A stretch of DNA of 64,000 nucleotides from Flavobacteriaceae bacterium (GCA_021647985.1 JAKITQ010000006.1:19938-83937), one strand, 5' to 3'. Counted from the stretch's first letter, positions 7,068-15,367 are shown. The notes: generated by a model not told the origin, from the letters alone. Program-made: numbers and translations.

Positions 7068-7673
7068 ATGTACAAATCCATTTTCAAAAGAATCCTCGAC
7101 TTCTCCCTAAGTCTAATTATAATTTTACTTATTTCACCGATATTATTCTTCATCACGGTATTGCTATACATTCAAAATAAAGGCACCCCATTTTTTTTTC
7201 AAGAACGCCCAGGTAAAGATGAAAAAGCTTTTAACATCATCAAGTTCAAAACGATGACAGATGAGAAAGATAAGAAAGGACAATTACTACCAGATAATCA
7301 AAGGTTAACTAAATTAGGTAGATTTATCAGAAAATTATCTATTGATGAACTACCCCAGTTGATTAATGTATTAAAAGGCGATATGAGTTTGGTAGGGCCT
7401 CGTCCACTATTATTTAAATATATTCCTTTGTATTCCCAAGAACAAAAGTGTAGGCATCATGTAAAACCCGGCATTACCGGTTGGGCACAAGTAAATGGTA
7501 GAAACACTATTTCATGGACCAAAAAATTTGAGTTAGATATTTATTATGTCAATAATATTTCTTTTATGTTTGATATAAAAATATTATGGATGACATTTTT
7601 GAAAGTGATTCAACGAGAAGGGGTTAATCAAAGCGAAAATAGACCAATGCAACCGTTTAATGGAACAAATTAA
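7068..7673 (+). CDS. Initiating sugar-1-phosphate transferase (PglC-like)
   Basis: A 201-residue monotopic phosphoglycosyl transferase of the minimal PglC type. It has an N-terminal membrane-inserting hydrophobic helix (about residues 10-33), the [21 protein letters not shown] segment, the catalytic Asp-Glu pair in [24 protein letters not shown], and a C-terminal [12 protein letters not shown] motif. Such enzymes transfer a phosphosugar from a UDP-sugar to undecaprenyl phosphate, the first membrane step of polysaccharide assembly. With the DegT aminotransferase and 4,6-dehydratase of this locus, a UDP-amino-sugar of the bacillosamine kind is a plausible donor (inference). The downstream ATP-grasp gene begins 1 bp after its stop or overlaps it. 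Confidence 0.9.
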   Translation: MYKSIFKRILDFSLSLIIILLISPILFFITVLLYIQNKGTPFFFQERPGKDEKAFNIIKFKTMTDEKDKKGQLLPDNQRLTKLGRFIRKLSIDELPQLINVLKGDMSLVGPRPLLFKYIPLYSQEQKCRHHVKPGITGWAQVNGRNTISWTKKFELDIYYVNNISFMFDIKILWMTFLKVIQREGVNQSENRPMQPFNGTN

Positions 7674-7674
7674 T

Positions 7675-8697
7675 ATGATAAAGCGTTTTATTTATTTAGG
7701 GTATTATTTTAAAGAATTGGACAAAGAAAAGTTTAATATAATGTTCGATTTTGTTGTTAATGAAAAGGGAATTTCAAGATTAAAATTATGGCAAAATATA
7801 ATAGGGTCTTCTTTAAAATATAACATTTCTCTTCAAGAGTATTTTTTATTTAGATTTTTTGAATTATCCGATGAACAAAAAGGGACTTATGCAGGAACAG
7901 GGTACATGTACGAATATCAATTAAAAATGAACCCCAAAACTTCCAGACAAATTCTATCAGATAAATTAATATTTTTAAAAGAATATGCTTCGTTCGTAAA
8001 ACATAATTATTTGGCAATTGATGATATTCATGTAAAAACTAATAAGTTAGATAAAATATTAAAAAATAATTCAGAAAAAATAGTTTTAAAAAGCACAGAC
8101 GGGCAGTGTGGTGTTGGTATTGAAGTTAGAGAAACAAAAGATTTTACTGCAGAGTCGTTAATTAATAGATTAAAGGAGACAGGTAATGATTTTGTTGAAG
8201 AATTTGTACAACAGCATGAACTATTAAATAATCTTTCACCATCAGGTTTAAATACCATTAGAATTATTACCCAACTAAATAAAGAGGATAAAGTTGAAAT
8301 TTTAGGTGCTCGTTTAAGAATAACCATTAACTCATCAATAGATAATTTGGCAGCTGGTAACATTGCCGCATCAATTGATGAAGAAACAGGGAAAGTCTAT
8401 ACACCTGCGGTTTATAGTGATATTACCAAAGATGATGAAGAGGTTCATCCAATAACTGGAGTTAATATCATAGGATTTCAAATTCCTTTTTGGAAAGAAT
8501 CTTTACAAATGGTAAAAGATGCAGCCCTATTGCATAAAGAGAATAGATCTATAGGTTGGGATGTGGCGATTACTAATAATGGTCCAGAATTGATTGAAGG
8601 AAATCATGATTGGTGTAAGTTACTTTGGCAATTACCGGTAAATAAAGGCTTAAAATCTGTTTTGGAAAAGCATAAAAAAGAATATTTATATGAATAA
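7675..8697 (+). CDS. Sugar-transferase-associated ATP-grasp protein
   Basis: A protein of about 340 residues of the ATP-grasp type found next to sugar transferases (ATPgrasp_ST). ATP-grasp enzymes form an acyl-phosphate and join a carboxylate to an amine, here probably an amino-acid-like group on a sugar (inference). Visible parts are the nucleotide-binding loop KIVLKSTDGQCGVGIEV, the FVEEFVQQHELLNNLSPSGLNTIRI strand pair, and the metal-binding end WDVAITNNGPELIEGNHDW. I prefer the ATG at 7675, directly after the preceding stop; an in-frame ATG at 7660 would overlap that gene by 14 bp. It runs into the next ATP-grasp gene with an 8-bp overlap. Confidence 0.75.
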   Translation: MIKRFIYLGYYFKELDKEKFNIMFDFVVNEKGISRLKLWQNIIGSSLKYNISLQEYFLFRFFELSDEQKGTYAGTGYMYEYQLKMNPKTSRQILSDKLIFLKEYASFVKHNYLAIDDIHVKTNKLDKILKNNSEKIVLKSTDGQCGVGIEVRETKDFTAESLINRLKETGNDFVEEFVQQHELLNNLSPSGLNTIRIITQLNKEDKVEILGARLRITINSSIDNLAAGNIAASIDEETGKVYTPAVYSDITKDDEEVHPITGVNIIGFQIPFWKESLQMVKDAALLHKENRSIGWDVAITNNGPELIEGNHDWCKLLWQLPVNKGLKSVLEKHKKEYLYE

Positions 8698-9769
8698 AAT
8701 GAAAATATTAATCACAGGTGTAGGAGGTCCAACACCTCGTAGTTTTGCCATTGCTCTTAAAAAATATAGTAGGTATAAAAAATTTGAATTTATAGCGACA
8801 GATATCAATCCGCTTTCAATAGGATTGTATCAAAAAGAATTATTTCAAAAATCATATGTTATCCCACGAGCTTCAGATCCTGATTATTGGAAAGTTATAG
8901 AGCAAGTTATAAAGGAAAACGATATTGAATTTGCAGTGATTTTACCCGAGTTGGAAGTTATGGAGTGGAGTAAAAGACAGGATCAAAATACACTACCCTG
9001 TAAAGTGCTTTTACCAAATCATAAGATGTCAGAACTTTTGGTAGATAAGGCAAAAATGACCGAATTATTGAAAGATTTAGATATTGTACCAAAATCAGTT
9101 GCATTTAAAAGAGACGAAAGTAATTTGAAAAAGATCAGTGATAAATTGGGGTATCCGTATTGGGTAAGGTCAAGTAGTGGTACAAGTGGATTGGGGTCTT
9201 TAAAAATTGAAGATGAAAATTCACTAAAAAACTGGATACACATCAATCCTGAAGTACACGATTTTTTAGCCAGTAAATTTTTATCAGGAAGAAATCTTGC
9301 TTGTAAAATGTTGTACTATGATGGAAAACTATTAAGAGCAGCTATTGGAGAGAGAGTAAATTATATCATGGCTAAAGTTGCTCCTTCTGGCATTACCGGA
9401 AATACTTCTTTTGGAAGACTATTAAATGAACCAAGTATATTTGAAGAAGCCAAAAGAGCTATGGAGTATATGTTTGAACATACAGGAGCAAATCAACACG
9501 GTTTCTTTACAGTTGATTTTAAAGAAGATGAAAACGGAAAACCTTATATTACCGAAGTGAATGTACGCCATGTAGCATTTACCCAATGCTTTGCAGCAGG
9601 TGGAGCAAATTTTGCTGAAGATACTATGCGTTTGTTGGACAATGATTCTGATTTTGACAGAAGTTTTAAACTTTACGAATTTGAAAAAGACCTAATATTT
9701 TTACGCGACGTTGACAGTCTCCCAATTTTGATGAAAGAAAAGGATTTGTTGGGAATGGGTTCTCAATAA
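8690..9769 (+). CDS. ATP-grasp protein (carbamoyl-phosphate synthase-like)
   Basis: A 359-residue protein with a pre-ATP-grasp Rossmann-like N-terminus (ILITGVGGPTPRSFAIAL, then FIATDINPLSIGLY) and an ATP-grasp body: YPYWVRSSSGTSGLGSLKI is the flexible ATP-binding loop and FTVDFKEDENGKPYITEVNVRH carries the metal-binding acidic and asparagine residues. It overlaps the preceding ATP-grasp gene by 8 bp, so the two are translationally coupled and probably act in one modification step, such as attaching an amino acid to a sugar (inference). A second in-frame ATG lies at 8699. The locus is interrupted by a repeat-rich stretch right after this gene. Confidence 0.75.
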   Translation: MNKMKILITGVGGPTPRSFAIALKKYSRYKKFEFIATDINPLSIGLYQKELFQKSYVIPRASDPDYWKVIEQVIKENDIEFAVILPELEVMEWSKRQDQNTLPCKVLLPNHKMSELLVDKAKMTELLKDLDIVPKSVAFKRDESNLKKISDKLGYPYWVRSSSGTSGLGSLKIEDENSLKNWIHINPEVHDFLASKFLSGRNLACKMLYYDGKLLRAAIGERVNYIMAKVAPSGITGNTSFGRLLNEPSIFEEAKRAMEYMFEHTGANQHGFFTVDFKEDENGKPYITEVNVRHVAFTQCFAAGGANFAEDTMRLLDNDSDFDRSFKLYEFEKDLIFLRDVDSLPILMKEKDLLGMGSQ

Positions 9770-9784
9770 AGGTTGAAGAAATGA

Positions 9785-10118
9785 TGATAAGATTCCCCCT
9801 TTTAAGGGGAATGACAATTTTTTACAAGGAACTGTATTATACAATGTCATCCCCGTGGAAAGGAAATTCCATGAAGCTAAACTAAAACAACAGTAAGATT
9901 CCCACTTTCGTGGGAATGACATGATACAAAAGAATGTTCAATGAAAGCCTGTTATTCCCGCGTAGGCGGGAACCTCATGATGCTAATCTTAAACAACAAT
10001 AAGATTCCCTTTAACCAGTCAAACAAGCTTCAAGGGAATGACAAACTTGCACTAAAGACTCTTATGTATCATGTTATCCCCGTAAAACTTGTGACCAGCT
10101 TGACTGGTTAACGGGGAA
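9785..10118 (+). repeat. Cluster of intergenic palindromes, family B (left of SNF2 gene)
   Basis: A run of short palindromes of the form AAGATTCCC...GGGAATGACA, for example 9897-9920 with the CCCACTTTCGTGGG hairpin, 9954-9973 with CCCGCGTAGGCGGG, and a variant at 10071-10116 containing ACCAGCTTGACTGGT. Several are linked by AAACAACARTAAGATTCCC. The same family with the same linker appears at 12955-13110, on the other side of the helicase gene. No ORF was recognised. Confidence 0.8.
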
Positions 10119-10187
10119 CCCATGCAACTTAACCTTCTCAGCAAAACCATATATAATTACACAAAGCAAAATTATAAAAATAGAACT

Positions 10188-12839
10188 ATGAATTTTCCTG
10201 AAATTATCAAAGATCAAATTAACCATTTGAAAAATGAATTGAATCCTTTGGAGTTTGCTTCCGGAGAAATTATTTTTATTAATGGAAGGTGTCAGATTTT
10301 ATCTCAGTCTTCTCAAATTTTTGAATTAATCGTTGAGATTGACGATAATAAATCGGAGGAATACTCCTTGAGAATTGATGAAGATGGTTTGATGCAGCCC
10401 TTAATTGGTAAATCCTTTACAGAATGGGATAAGTATTCATTTGCCTGTCTGTTGCAAATTGAAAATGAAATACATTTGTTAGATCCCAAGGCAAATGTTG
10501 AACATAAAAAATATACCAGGGAGGGTATGATTAAACGTGTTTTAAACGAACGAAAATTTAAAGCTAAAAAGGCTGAATATAGAATAAAATGGTCTGATAA
10601 TATTTATGGAGATCACATTTTAACAAATGAAAAAGGAGTAAAGTATAAAGTATTTCTTAGAGATTTTGAAAATGAAATTGGCTATAGTGATAGTTTAGAC
10701 GCCGAGTTTAATCAATTGGGTACAACAAAACATATTATGTATGCTTTTAAACAATTAAAAGACAATAAAAGTTTATACCGAAGGTTAAAAAAGAGCTTTC
10801 CATTTGTAGAAATTTATACTGACCCTCTAAATGATTATAAAATTTCATGGTATTTTCCTTCTGAATTACCAATTGAAGAACAGCTGTTAATTTTGAGGTA
10901 TTTTAAAAGTTCATCTTTTATTGAAAATGATAAATTGGAATTATTTTTAGGTTTTATAAAGGAAGCCGATAAAAGTAATTTAATAAAGATCAGACCTGAA
11001 GTTCATAAAAAGCTAGAAAATCATTTCGAGAAAAAAATGCTAAATCAATTGGCAAGAACTAGTGAAGTTGATTTTAAAATGATAAATGCAAATCTGTTCG
11101 GTTATCAGAAAGAAGGTATTGAGTTTACTCTATTTAAAAAAGCAGCAATAATTGCTGATGAAATGGGTCTTGGTAAAACCATTCAAGCTATCGGTTCGGC
11201 ATTATTGAAGAAGGAAATTTTTGATTTTAAAAAAACACTGATTATTTGCCCGGCCTCATTAAAAGAACAATGGAAAAACGAGATTGAAAAATTTTCAAAT
11301 GAAAAGGCAATTATAATTCAGGGCAAACCAAGTGAAAGGGTTGAACAATATAAAAATGAAGACTATTTTTTTATCGCCAATTATGAAACAGTTGTTAGAG
11401 ACCAAATAGAAATTAATAAATTGGATTTTGATTTCGTGGTTCTTGATGAGGCGCAAAGAGTAAAAAATTATGAAACTAAAACAGCTTCATCATTAAAAAA
11501 AATAAAATCAAAACATAAATTGGTGATTACTGGTACTCCAATTGAAAATAAACTAATTGATATTTACTCCATAATAAATGTTATAGATCCGTATTATTTT
11601 GGGCCATTATGGGAATTTTCGTACCAACATTGTTTATTTGACCCCGAAAAAATAAATAAGATTAATGGTTATTATAATTTGCAAAACTTAAAAAACAGAC
11701 TCTCTGATATATTAATTAGAAGAGAGAAAAGAAAAGTTCTTGATCAACTACCAAATATTCAACAAATTGACATTCCGGTTGAATTATCACCTTTACAATC
11801 AGATTATCACAATTCATATGCAAGAGGATTAGCTAAAATTGTTAGAAAAAAGTTCTTAACCCCATTTGATTTACAAAAAATGCAAATGTTGATGACAAGT
11901 ATGAGGATGGTTTGTGATTCTTCTTATTTAATAAATCAAGAGACCAATGAATCTCCCAAATTAGAAGAATTAAAACATATTCTTTTCGAAAACATCGATA
12001 TTAAAAATTCAGATAGGAAAATTATTATTTTTTCAGAATGGATTAAAGTCCACAAATTGATAGGAAAAATCCTTCGTGAAAATAATGTGGGTTTTGTTGA
12101 GCTTAACGGAAGCGTTCCTGTAAAATCACGTGGAGATTTAATTAGAAAATTTGAAAACAACAAGCAATATAAAATATTTTTATCTACCGAAGCAGGGGGA
12201 TCAGGATTAAACCTTCAAGCTGCGGATATTCTTATAAATTTTGAACTTCCTTGGAATCCTGCTAAAAAAAATCAGCGTATAGGTAGGATTGACAGACTAG
12301 GGCAAAAAAGCAATAAATTAACCGTATTTAATTTGATCACAAGAAACTCTATTGAGCAGCAAATTGCATCGGGTTTGCTGGTGAAACAAAGTCTTTTTGA
12401 TGGAGTTTTAGGAGGTGATACGAATCAAGATTTTGTTGATTTTACAACCAAAGGGCGTTCACAATTTATAGAACAAATTGAAGATCTGTTATCTGGCATT
12501 GAGAAGAATGATTTAAATGATGAATTTGAACGCGAAAAAAATGTTTCAGAAATTGAAAAGGAAAATCTAACTGAAAAAGATAAAAATTTACTTGACCTTT
12601 CCGGTGATAATTTAGAAACTGAGGAAAACCTTACTTTAAAAAACAAAAAAGAGAACAAAGAATCAAGAGAATCGACTGCAAAACTTGAAGAAATGAAAGA
12701 GGTAATGAGTCACGGTATGAGTTTTTTAGCTGGTATGTATAAGATGTCAACTGGTAAGGAAATAGGTATTGAAAATCAGAAAGTAGAAGTAAATCAAGAA
12801 ACTGGAGAACTTGTTATGAAGTTTAAAATTCCTAAATAA
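10188..12839 (+). CDS. SNF2-family DEAD/DEAH helicase
   Basis: A protein of about 883 residues. The N-terminal third (about 1-310) is not recognised. The SNF2 ATPase core follows with DEMGLGKTIQAIG (Walker A), DEAQ as Walker B, ITGTPIEN (motif III), and in the second lobe STEAGGSGLNLQAADILIN and QRIGRIDRLGQ (motif VI). The C-terminal tail (about 770-883) is acidic and lysine/glutamate-rich, probably disordered or coiled. I start at ATG 10188 (MNFPEIIKDQ): the frame is open upstream to an ATG at 10122, but those codons lie in or next to a family B repeat. Single-subunit SNF2 proteins of this kind remodel protein-DNA or protein-RNA complexes; the target is unknown. It does not belong functionally to the polysaccharide genes around it and has no recognisable methylase or nuclease partner. 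Confidence 0.85.
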   Translation: MNFPEIIKDQINHLKNELNPLEFASGEIIFINGRCQILSQSSQIFELIVEIDDNKSEEYSLRIDEDGLMQPLIGKSFTEWDKYSFACLLQIENEIHLLDPKANVEHKKYTREGMIKRVLNERKFKAKKAEYRIKWSDNIYGDHILTNEKGVKYKVFLRDFENEIGYSDSLDAEFNQLGTTKHIMYAFKQLKDNKSLYRRLKKSFPFVEIYTDPLNDYKISWYFPSELPIEEQLLILRYFKSSSFIENDKLELFLGFIKEADKSNLIKIRPEVHKKLENHFEKKMLNQLARTSEVDFKMINANLFGYQKEGIEFTLFKKAAIIADEMGLGKTIQAIGSALLKKEIFDFKKTLIICPASLKEQWKNEIEKFSNEKAIIIQGKPSERVEQYKNEDYFFIANYETVVRDQIEINKLDFDFVVLDEAQRVKNYETKTASSLKKIKSKHKLVITGTPIENKLIDIYSIINVIDPYYFGPLWEFSYQHCLFDPEKINKINGYYNLQNLKNRLSDILIRREKRKVLDQLPNIQQIDIPVELSPLQSDYHNSYARGLAKIVRKKFLTPFDLQKMQMLMTSMRMVCDSSYLINQETNESPKLEELKHILFENIDIKNSDRKIIIFSEWIKVHKLIGKILRENNVGFVELNGSVPVKSRGDLIRKFENNKQYKIFLSTEAGGSGLNLQAADILINFELPWNPAKKNQRIGRIDRLGQKSNKLTVFNLITRNSIEQQIASGLLVKQSLFDGVLGGDTNQDFVDFTTKGRSQFIEQIEDLLSGIEKNDLNDEFEREKNVSEIEKENLTEKDKNLLDLSGDNLETEENLTLKNKKENKESRESTAKLEEMKEVMSHGMSFLAGMYKMSTGKEIGIENQKVEVNQETGELVMKFKIPK

Positions 12840-13185
12840 GTAGTTACTGGTAGGAAATAGGCGTAATTATTATAGTTATATAGCCTCTTTTGAGATGCCA
12901 TTGATAACGACGAATCTTTGATTTTTCAAGCAGGTGAGACTTATGATTATAAATAAACAACAATAAGATTCCCATTTTCATGGGAATGACATAATTCAAA
13001 ACAGCATCTGTTGCAAGCTTGTCATTCCAGCAGAGCTTGTAACCAGCTTGACTGGTTTTCAAAAGAGTATCTAATGGAAGCCTGTCATTCCCCTGAAAAG
13101 GGAAATCCCAATCAACCTTACTTTATCATGTACAAAACCACCCACCAATTAAACCATAAACGATTAAACAAATAAACAATTACAA
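12840..13185 (+). repeat. Cluster of intergenic palindromes, family B (right of SNF2 gene)
   Basis: Bases 12955-13110 repeat the pattern seen left of the helicase gene: AAACAACAATAAGATTCCC, a CCCATTTTCATGGG hairpin, a GTCATTCCAGCAGAGC element containing ACCAGCTTGACTGGT, and a GTCATTCCCCTGAAAAGGG element. The same sub-motifs on both sides suggest the helicase gene is framed by homologous sequence. No ORF or RNA gene was seen in the remaining bases. Confidence 0.75.
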
Positions 13186-13226
13186 ATTAAACTAGACATC
13201 ATCGCCGGCGCTCGCCCGATTTTATG
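13186..13226 (+). pseudogene. Orphan 5' remnant of a wecB-like gene
   Basis: These 41 bases match the first 42 bases of wecB at 13755 with four base changes and one deleted base. The start codon has become ATT, and the deletion within ARP shifts the frame. Past the deletion the codons would read PDFM where intact wecB has PNFM. No further wecB sequence follows. It is separated from intact wecB by the second S23-type gene. Confidence 0.8.
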
Positions 13227-13261
13227 TTAATAAAGTGGGAAGTAAAAATTATTTCTTAAGT

Positions 13262-13747
13262 GTTGAATTTTGAATTATAAGTTTTGAGTGAAAAGTCAAT
13301 GATGATCAATTAATTAAAGTATGAGCAAAGGTATTATTGTTACGAAATCCTATCAATTTGCATTGAAGATTGTTGAATTATATAAATTTCTAAACTATGA
13401 AAAGAAAGAATATGTAATGTCCAGACAAATATTAAAAAGCGGAACTTCCATCGGAGCTAATGTAGAGGAAGCACAAGCGGCCATTTCTAAAAGAGATTTT
13501 ATCTCAAAGATATCAATTGCTTCAAAAGAGGCAAGAGAAACTCATTACTGGTTGAGATTATTAAAGGATTCCAATTACTTAACATTGAAAAATGATTTAT
13601 TACTAGAAGAATGTGAAGAGCTGAAAAGAATTCTTATATCAATTGTTAAAACATCTCAGGAGAATTTAAATTAACAAAATGAATTAGAATTTTTTAATTT
13701 GATCGGAACAATAACTCAAAACTCAACATTCATAAATTAAAACTTAT
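13262..13747 (+). repeat. Imperfect inverted repeat arms around four-helix-bundle gene 2
   Basis: The left arm (13262-13289, ending GAATTATAAGTTTTGAGT) and right arm (13714-13747, starting ACTCAAAACTCAACATTC) are inverse complements at about 15 of 18 positions in their best part. They enclose only the S23-type gene. The sequence type matches the much better preserved arms at 14925-15367. Confidence 0.6.
13321..13674 (+). CDS. Four-helix-bundle protein, S23/IVP family, copy 2
   Basis: A 117-residue member of the 23S rRNA intervening-sequence protein family. It carries the core SRQILKSGTSIGANVEEAQA and SKEARETHYWLRLLKDS, and ends in a helix LKRILISIVKTSQENLN. It is highly similar to copy 3 at 14967 across the whole length and less so to copy 1 at 5584. 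It lies between the broken wecB 5' remnant and intact wecB, inside imperfect inverted repeats, which is an unusual place for an unrelated gene in a sugar operon. Biochemical function is unknown; basic surface and relatives suggest nucleic-acid binding. Confidence 0.85.
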   Translation: MSKGIIVTKSYQFALKIVELYKFLNYEKKEYVMSRQILKSGTSIGANVEEAQAAISKRDFISKISIASKEARETHYWLRLLKDSNYLTLKNDLLLEECEELKRILISIVKTSQENLN

Positions 13748-13754
13748 AAAAAAA

Positions 13755-14930
13755 ATGAAACTAGACATCATCGCCGGCGCTCGGCCCAACTTTATGAAAA
13801 TTGCGCCAATAATTGCAGCATTAGAAAAAGTATCTAACTCAATACAGTACAGACTAATCCATACCGGACAGCATTATGACAAAAAAATGTCGGGTAACTT
13901 TTTTGAACAGCTAGGCATTCCCGAACCACATGTAAATCTCGAAGTAGGAAGTGGTACGCAAGCAGAACAAACCGCAAGAATCATGGAACGTTATGAGGCA
14001 TTATTACTTGAACGTTATTCCGAGAGAAGCGATAGCGAAGCGTGGGAATCTCAAAATAAATCAAAAGCTCCCTTCTCCTTTAGGAGAGGGGTTGGGGGTG
14101 AGGTTTTTTCAGGTATGTCTAACTGGGTGCTCGTAGTAGGCGACGTAACTTCAACCATGGCATGTAGTATTGCTGCTAAAAAACTTGGAGTAGGCGTAAT
14201 ACATGTAGAAGGAGGTATCCGTTCAAATGATATTACCATGCCCGAAGAGATCAATCGCATGGTAACAGATAGTATTACAGATATTTTTTATACCACTAGT
14301 GAAGTTGCTAACGAAAATTTACGAAAGTTAGGACATGATGAAAGTAAAATTAGATATGTAGGGAATACAATGATTGATACTTTATTAAAAAATATGCCAC
14401 GTTTAATCAAACCACAAGCCTGGAACGACTTATCATTAAAAGATAAAAAATATTTTGTAATGACCTTACACAGGCCTGCCAATGTAGATGAAGAACAACA
14501 GTTAAAGAATTTAATTGAAGAGATAGTAAAAGGAGCAAATGGTATGCCAATAGTTTTTCCGGTGCATCCGCGTACAGCGAAAATGTTAAAAGGAATTGGT
14601 ATTGAGGCAGATAATTTACACATGATAGAACCCTTAGGCTATTTGGAATTTAATTATTTGGTTAAAAATTCTTTTGCCGTTATTACGGATTCTGGAGGAA
14701 TTACCGAAGAGACTACAGTAATGAAAGTGCCATGTATGACCTTACGTGATAATACTGAAAGACCGGAAACAATTACTATGGGGACCAACGAATTGGTAGG
14801 CACCAACCCTGATAATATTGCCCCCTACATGAAAAAATTACATGCTGGTGACTGGAAAGTTGGTGAAATACCTTATTTATGGGATGGGAAGACTAGTGAG
14901 AGGATAGTGAAGGATTTATTAAAGTTATGA
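13755..14930 (+). CDS. wecB: UDP-N-acetylglucosamine 2-epimerase (non-hydrolysing), with in-frame repeat insertion
   Basis: WecB interconverts UDP-GlcNAc and UDP-ManNAc in the cytoplasm, supplying ManNAc-type sugars to polysaccharides. Recognisable parts are the start IIAGARPNFMKIAPI, HTGQHYDKKMSGNFFEQL, VLVVGDVTSTMAC, VEGGIRSNDITMPEEINR, VMTLHRPANVD, FPVHPRTAKML, and ITDSGGITEETTVMKVPCMTLRDNTERPETI near the end. At 391 residues it is somewhat longer than usual. The extra part, about residues 87-123, is encoded by sequence that looks like two intergenic palindromes (14014-14125) and sits just before the VLVVGDV strand. The stop codon lies inside the left inverted-repeat arm of the next S23-type gene. 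Confidence 0.9.
   Translation: MKLDIIAGARPNFMKIAPIIAALEKVSNSIQYRLIHTGQHYDKKMSGNFFEQLGIPEPHVNLEVGSGTQAEQTARIMERYEALLLERYSERSDSEAWESQNKSKAPFSFRRGVGGEVFSGMSNWVLVVGDVTSTMACSIAAKKLGVGVIHVEGGIRSNDITMPEEINRMVTDSITDIFYTTSEVANENLRKLGHDESKIRYVGNTMIDTLLKNMPRLIKPQAWNDLSLKDKKYFVMTLHRPANVDEEQQLKNLIEEIVKGANGMPIVFPVHPRTAKMLKGIGIEADNLHMIEPLGYLEFNYLVKNSFAVITDSGGITEETTVMKVPCMTLRDNTERPETITMGTNELVGTNPDNIAPYMKKLHAGDWKVGEIPYLWDGKTSERIVKDLLKL
14014..14125 (+). repeat. Intergenic-type repeats embedded in frame within wecB
   Basis: Bases 14015-14052 have the family A form TTATTCCGAGAGAAGCGA ... GTGGGAATCTC. Bases 14068-14103 hold a second palindromic motif (CTTCTCCTTTAGGAGAGG then GGTTGGGGGTGAGG) of the kind usually seen between genes. 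Together they encode about 37 residues absent from the WecB proteins I know, without breaking the frame. Confidence 0.65.
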
Positions 14931-15367
14931 GTTGCAAATTTTGAATTATGAGTTTAATGGGTTAAGATGAAGAAAAGTATAGTGGTTGAGAAGAGTTATT
15001 CATTTGCATTAAGGATAATTGATTTGTATAAATATTTAAATTTTGAAAGAAAGGAATTTGTACTTTCTAAGCAAATACTAAAAAGTGGAACATCAATAGG
15101 TGCCAATATTGAGGAAGGTCAGGCAGCGCAATCTAAACGAGATTTTATTTCAAAAAATTCGATTGCTTTAAAAGAAACAAGAGAAACACATTATTGGTTA
15201 AGATTGCTAAAGGATAGTGATTATTTACCAAATGATTATATTGGTTTGATAAGTGAATGTGATGAATTAAGAAAAATATTAACTTCTATTATTAAAACTT
15301 CTCAAGAAAGGTTATGATTAAAACAAATCATATTTTAAACTCATAATTCAAAACTTACAACTCATAA
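14925..15367 (+). repeat. 33-bp near-perfect inverted repeats around four-helix-bundle gene 3
   Basis: The left arm 14925-14957 and right arm 15335-15367 are inverse complements at 31 of 33 positions. The outer end reads TTATGAGTTG and the inner end ATTATGAGTTTAA. They enclose only the 351-bp S23-type gene. The left arm overlaps the wecB stop codon and the right arm ends 10 bp before the aminotransferase ATG, so a transcript of the operon could fold the gene into a stem-loop. Confidence 0.85.
14967..15317 (+). CDS. Four-helix-bundle protein, S23/IVP family, copy 3
   Basis: A 116-residue S23/IVP-type protein closely similar to copy 2 at 13321: LSKQILKSGTSIGANIEEGQ, then LKETRETHYWLRLLKDSDYL, and the final helix LRKILTSIIKTSQERL. 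It lies between wecB and the DegT aminotransferase gene, bounded on both sides by a 33-bp inverted repeat. In 23S rRNA intervening sequences the homologous ORF also lies inside a base-paired stem that RNase III removes. No rRNA is present here, so the arrangement in a protein operon is notable. Function unknown. Confidence 0.85.
   Translation: MKKSIVVEKSYSFALRIIDLYKYLNFERKEFVLSKQILKSGTSIGANIEEGQAAQSKRDFISKNSIALKETRETHYWLRLLKDSDYLPNDYIGLISECDELRKILTSIIKTSQERL

Noticed and set aside
10122..10187. Upstream extension of the SNF2 protein to ATG 10122
   Set aside because: The extension is encoded by or next to a family B palindrome and gives residues without family character; ATG 10188 is a better start.
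10188..12839. Known defence system built on an SNF2 helicase (for example DISARM)
   Set aside because: No methyltransferase, PLD-domain or other partner gene is adjacent; only repeats and sugar genes flank it.
5584..15317. Diversity-generating retroelement suggested by Avd-like four-helix-bundle proteins
   Set aside because: No reverse transcriptase, no template/variable repeat pair and no variable C-type lectin target is present near any of the three genes.
5584..15317. True 23S rRNA intervening sequences
   Set aside because: There is no rRNA gene in the window; the S23-type genes sit among protein-coding genes.
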